Below are positions 52,637 to 54,422 of a DNA stretch of 54,422 bases, piece after piece. The stretch comes from Clostridia bacterium (lineage in GTDB: Bacteria; Bacillota; Clostridia; Christensenellales; Aristaeellaceae): positions 1-54,422 of the forward strand of contig JAFZPV010000027.1 in the NCBI GenBank assembly GCA_017552535.1, in the 5' to 3' direction. Within the stretch, counting starts at the first letter, position 1. The number at the start of each line of letters is the position of its first letter. The notes beneath the pieces were generated by a model, which made no database searches, was not told the DNA's origin, and saw only the letters and a list, made by a program, of their open reading frames with translations. The translations under genes were made by a program, and so were the position numbers.

Positions 52637-53268
52637 GGGAGAGCGATCAGCAAAAGCTGGAAAGGCTTGCGGCCACAGAGAATGCGCTTTGCCGGGAAGC
52701 GGGGCGCAGGCTTCTGATCGCCGGCATGGACGAGGTGGGCCGCGGTCCCCTGGCGGGTCCTGTGGTCACGGCCTGCGTTTGCCTGGACCTTGACAATCTG
52801 GTGCCGGGAGTGGACGATTCCAAGAAGCTCAGCGAGAAAAAGCGCGAGGCGCTGTATCCGATTCTGATGGAAAAGGCCGTGTACGCGCGCACCGCGTGGG
52901 TGTGGCAGGACGAGATCGACCGGGTGAACATCCTTGACGCCACCAAAATGGCTATGCGGCAGTGCGCGGAAGGCTTTCGGGGCGACCTCATCCTGGTGGA
53001 CGCCGTGGAGGGCCTTGCCCTGCCCTGCCCGTCCAGGAGCCTGATCCACGGGGACGCGCTGAGCTATATGATCGCAGCGGCCTCCGTGATCGCCAAGGTG
53101 GAGCGGGACCGGTACATGATCCGGGCGGACGAACTCTATCCCGGCTACGGCTTTAAGGATAACAAGGGTTACGGCACCAAAGAGCACATCCAGGCGATAC
53201 GCGAAAAGGGACCCTGCCCGCTGCACCGGCGCTCCTTTATAGGGCATTTCATCGGAGAAAACGCATGA
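52633..53268 (+). CDS. rnhB: Ribonuclease HII
   Basis: RNase HII removes RNA from DNA hybrids, including single misinserted ribonucleotides. The catalytic motif DEVGRG is at 33-38, with further conserved DSKKLS (near 61) and the Asp in LILVDAVEG. 211 residues is standard for the type. It starts in the ylqF stop and overlaps yraN by four bases, the conserved Firmicutes arrangement. Confidence 0.95.
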   Translation: MRESDQQKLERLAATENALCREAGRRLLIAGMDEVGRGPLAGPVVTACVCLDLDNLVPGVDDSKKLSEKKREALYPILMEKAVYARTAWVWQDEIDRVNILDATKMAMRQCAEGFRGDLILVDAVEGLALPCPSRSLIHGDALSYMIAAASVIAKVERDRYMIRADELYPGYGFKDNKGYGTKEHIQAIREKGPCPLHRRSFIGHFIGENA

Positions 53269-53624
53269 ACAGCCGCATGATCGGTTCGGGCGCGGAAACG
53301 CTCGCGGCGGCTTACATCGAAGAAAACGGCATGAAGCTGCTGGCCAGAAACTTCCATTTCGGCAGGGAAGAGATCGACCTGATCGCCCGGGACGGCGGCA
53401 CGCTGGTGTTTATCGAGGTCAAATACCGCTTCGATACCCGCCGGGGCCTGCCCGCGGAAGCGGTGAACAAAACCAAGCAACGCTCCATCGCGAGGGCTGC
53501 CGTATACTATATGAAAACGAACGGGCTTTTGAACAGCCGCGTGCGCTTCGACGTGGCGGCGGTGCTGGGCGACGAGATCACATACATCAAAAACGCCTTC
53601 GATACCACGTCCATGCGCCTGTGA
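53265..53624 (+). CDS. yraN: YraN family (UPF0102) endonuclease-like protein
   Basis: A 119-residue protein with a restriction-endonuclease-like core: GAETLAAAYIEENG, then EEIDLIARDGGTLVFIEVKYR, where D, E-x-K form the typical PD-(D/E)xK set. The biological role is not established. It is coupled to rnhB by ATGA (53265-53268). Confidence 0.92.
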   Translation: MNSRMIGSGAETLAAAYIEENGMKLLARNFHFGREEIDLIARDGGTLVFIEVKYRFDTRRGLPAEAVNKTKQRSIARAAVYYMKTNGLLNSRVRFDVAAVLGDEITYIKNAFDTTSMRL

Positions 53625-53638
53625 CCCGGAGGATGCGG

Positions 53639-54422
53639 ATGAAACGGATACTTGCGATTCTGGCGGCTGTGTGCTGCCTCGCCTTCACATATGTTCCGGC
53701 GGAGAGCGAAAACCTGATTTACAACGGCGCCTTCGACATGGAAGAAGGCGGCAGATACCCCGAAGGCTGGTACACATCCGGCTGGAACAGCGCCAACAGT
53801 TTTTACGAAGTAACGGAAGAGGACGGCTGGCGCTGCCTGTATATCGATTCCTACGAGAACAACGACGCGCGGTGGGTGCAGGACGTGATCGTCACGCCCG
53901 GCGAAAGCTACCGCGTGTCCTGCTATGTCAAGGCGGAAGACTGTTCCGACGACGGGCGCGGCGCCAACATCAGCATCCTGGACACATCGGTGTATTCGGA
54001 ATCCGTGTACGACACCGAAGGGGAATGGGTGCTTCTGGAGCTGTACGGAAAAGCCGCGAAAAAGCAGGACGTGATCACCGTGGCCCTGCGCATCGGCGGC
54101 TACAGCGGCGACTGCACGGGCAAGGCCTGGTTCAGGGACGTGCGGGTGGAGGCCTCTGAAATACCGGACGGCTTTGCTGCCGAGAGCTTCGCCACCTTTG
54201 AGCCCTACGTGCCCTCCGCACAAAATGAAACGCTTTCCTCCCTGCCGCAGCGCCAGACGCCCAAGTGGGCGCTGGTGAGCTTCGTCACCGTGCTGGCGTT
54301 CGTGTTTTTATCCGTTCGCCTGGGCCGCCGAAGCCCGAAGGATGCCGCACCGAAACCTGCATGGGAATATCTGTCCCTGGGCTGCGTGACGGCTCTTGCG
54401 CTCGCGCTGCGCATATACTACG
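53639..54422 (+). CDS. Exported carbohydrate-binding/membrane protein, partial (runs off the window)
   Basis: Open to the window edge (261 codons visible). A signal peptide covers about 1-22. Next is a jelly-roll module typical of CBM4/9-like sugar-binding domains: NLIYNGAFDMEEGGRYPEGWY, WVQDVIVTPGESYRVSCYV, and a final KAWFRDVRVEA (about 22-180). A membrane segment lies near 213-229, and another hydrophobic run (LALALRIYY) starts at the edge. The last part resembles the beginning of a polytopic glycosyltransferase of the GT39/PMT type, but too little is visible. The ATG at 53639 is chosen for GGAGG six bases upstream. Confidence 0.7.
   Translation, partial: MKRILAILAAVCCLAFTYVPAESENLIYNGAFDMEEGGRYPEGWYTSGWNSANSFYEVTEEDGWRCLYIDSYENNDARWVQDVIVTPGESYRVSCYVKAEDCSDDGRGANISILDTSVYSESVYDTEGEWVLLELYGKAAKKQDVITVALRIGGYSGDCTGKAWFRDVRVEASEIPDGFAAESFATFEPYVPSAQNETLSSLPQRQTPKWALVSFVTVLAFVFLSVRLGRRSPKDAAPKPAWEYLSLGCVTALALALRIYY

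Overview
The window is GC-rich, densely coded bacterial chromosome. Gene content and order point to an endospore-lineage Firmicute with high GC, most likely an uncultured member of the Clostridia. Evidence: a PolC-type replicative polymerase, SigH, DnaD and a DnaI/DnaC-type loader, a Mini-III RNase (mrnC)-rlmB-sigH block, a dxr-rseP-ispG-polC block, an rplS-ylqF-rnhB-yraN block, and strong GGAGG ribosome-binding sites. Nearly all genes lie on the + strand. The exceptions are a truncated CapD-like gene, one FAD enzyme, and a three-gene operon near 46-50 kb. I see no prophage, insertion sequence, CRISPR array or rRNA.

Layout. 0-1.1 kb: tRNA-Asn and a lone CapD-type N-terminal half. 1.1-12.5 kb: one long operon behind a consensus promoter (frr, a small ORF, uppS, dxr, rseP, a PHP phosphatase, ispG, polC, a secreted WG-repeat protein), linking ribosome recycling, isoprenoid/undecaprenyl synthesis, membrane proteolysis and replication. 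12.7-14.1 kb: FAD enzyme (-). 14.2-19.3 kb: GtrA, MoxR ATPase, DUF58 and a membrane transglutaminase, probably an envelope-assembly operon. 19.3-24.5 kb: secA, a small membrane protein, prfB, tsaD. 24.5-25.1 kb: the largest non-coding gap, with a cluster of DnaA boxes and several palindromes. 25.1-28.5 kb: rhaB, mrnC, rlmB, sigH. 28.6-35 kb: dnaD, helicase loader, tRNA-editing-like protein, membrane protein, trkA, trkH. 35-39.1 kb: YprB-like nuclease, TPR protein, exported CARD-like protein, DUF2461. 39.2-45.7 kb: phosphohexomutase, transketolase, cysteine desulfurase, psuG, cdsA. 45.7-46.1 kb: a non-coding hairpin array. 46.1-49.9 kb (-): MBL hydrolase, UroD-family protein, secreted M6 protease. 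50.1-51.2 kb: secreted HAD phosphatase. 51.3-53.6 kb: rplS, ylqF, rnhB, yraN. The window ends inside a gene for an exported carbohydrate-binding/membrane protein.

The most interesting non-coding signals are: (1) four DnaA boxes within 93 bp just downstream of tsaD, with no dnaA nearby; (2) an array of short, near-perfect hairpins with mostly three- or four-base loops between cdsA and the M6 protease; and (3) two repeat/terminator families that are each present in both of the convergent gaps at 12.5 kb and 46 kb. Among proteins, the stand-alone CapD N-terminal half, a phosphohexomutase with an altered active-site loop (TASTSP), and cdsA displaced from the uppS-dxr junction to sit beside psuG deserve attention. 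Everything here was read by eye; no alignments, folding energies or database searches were run.
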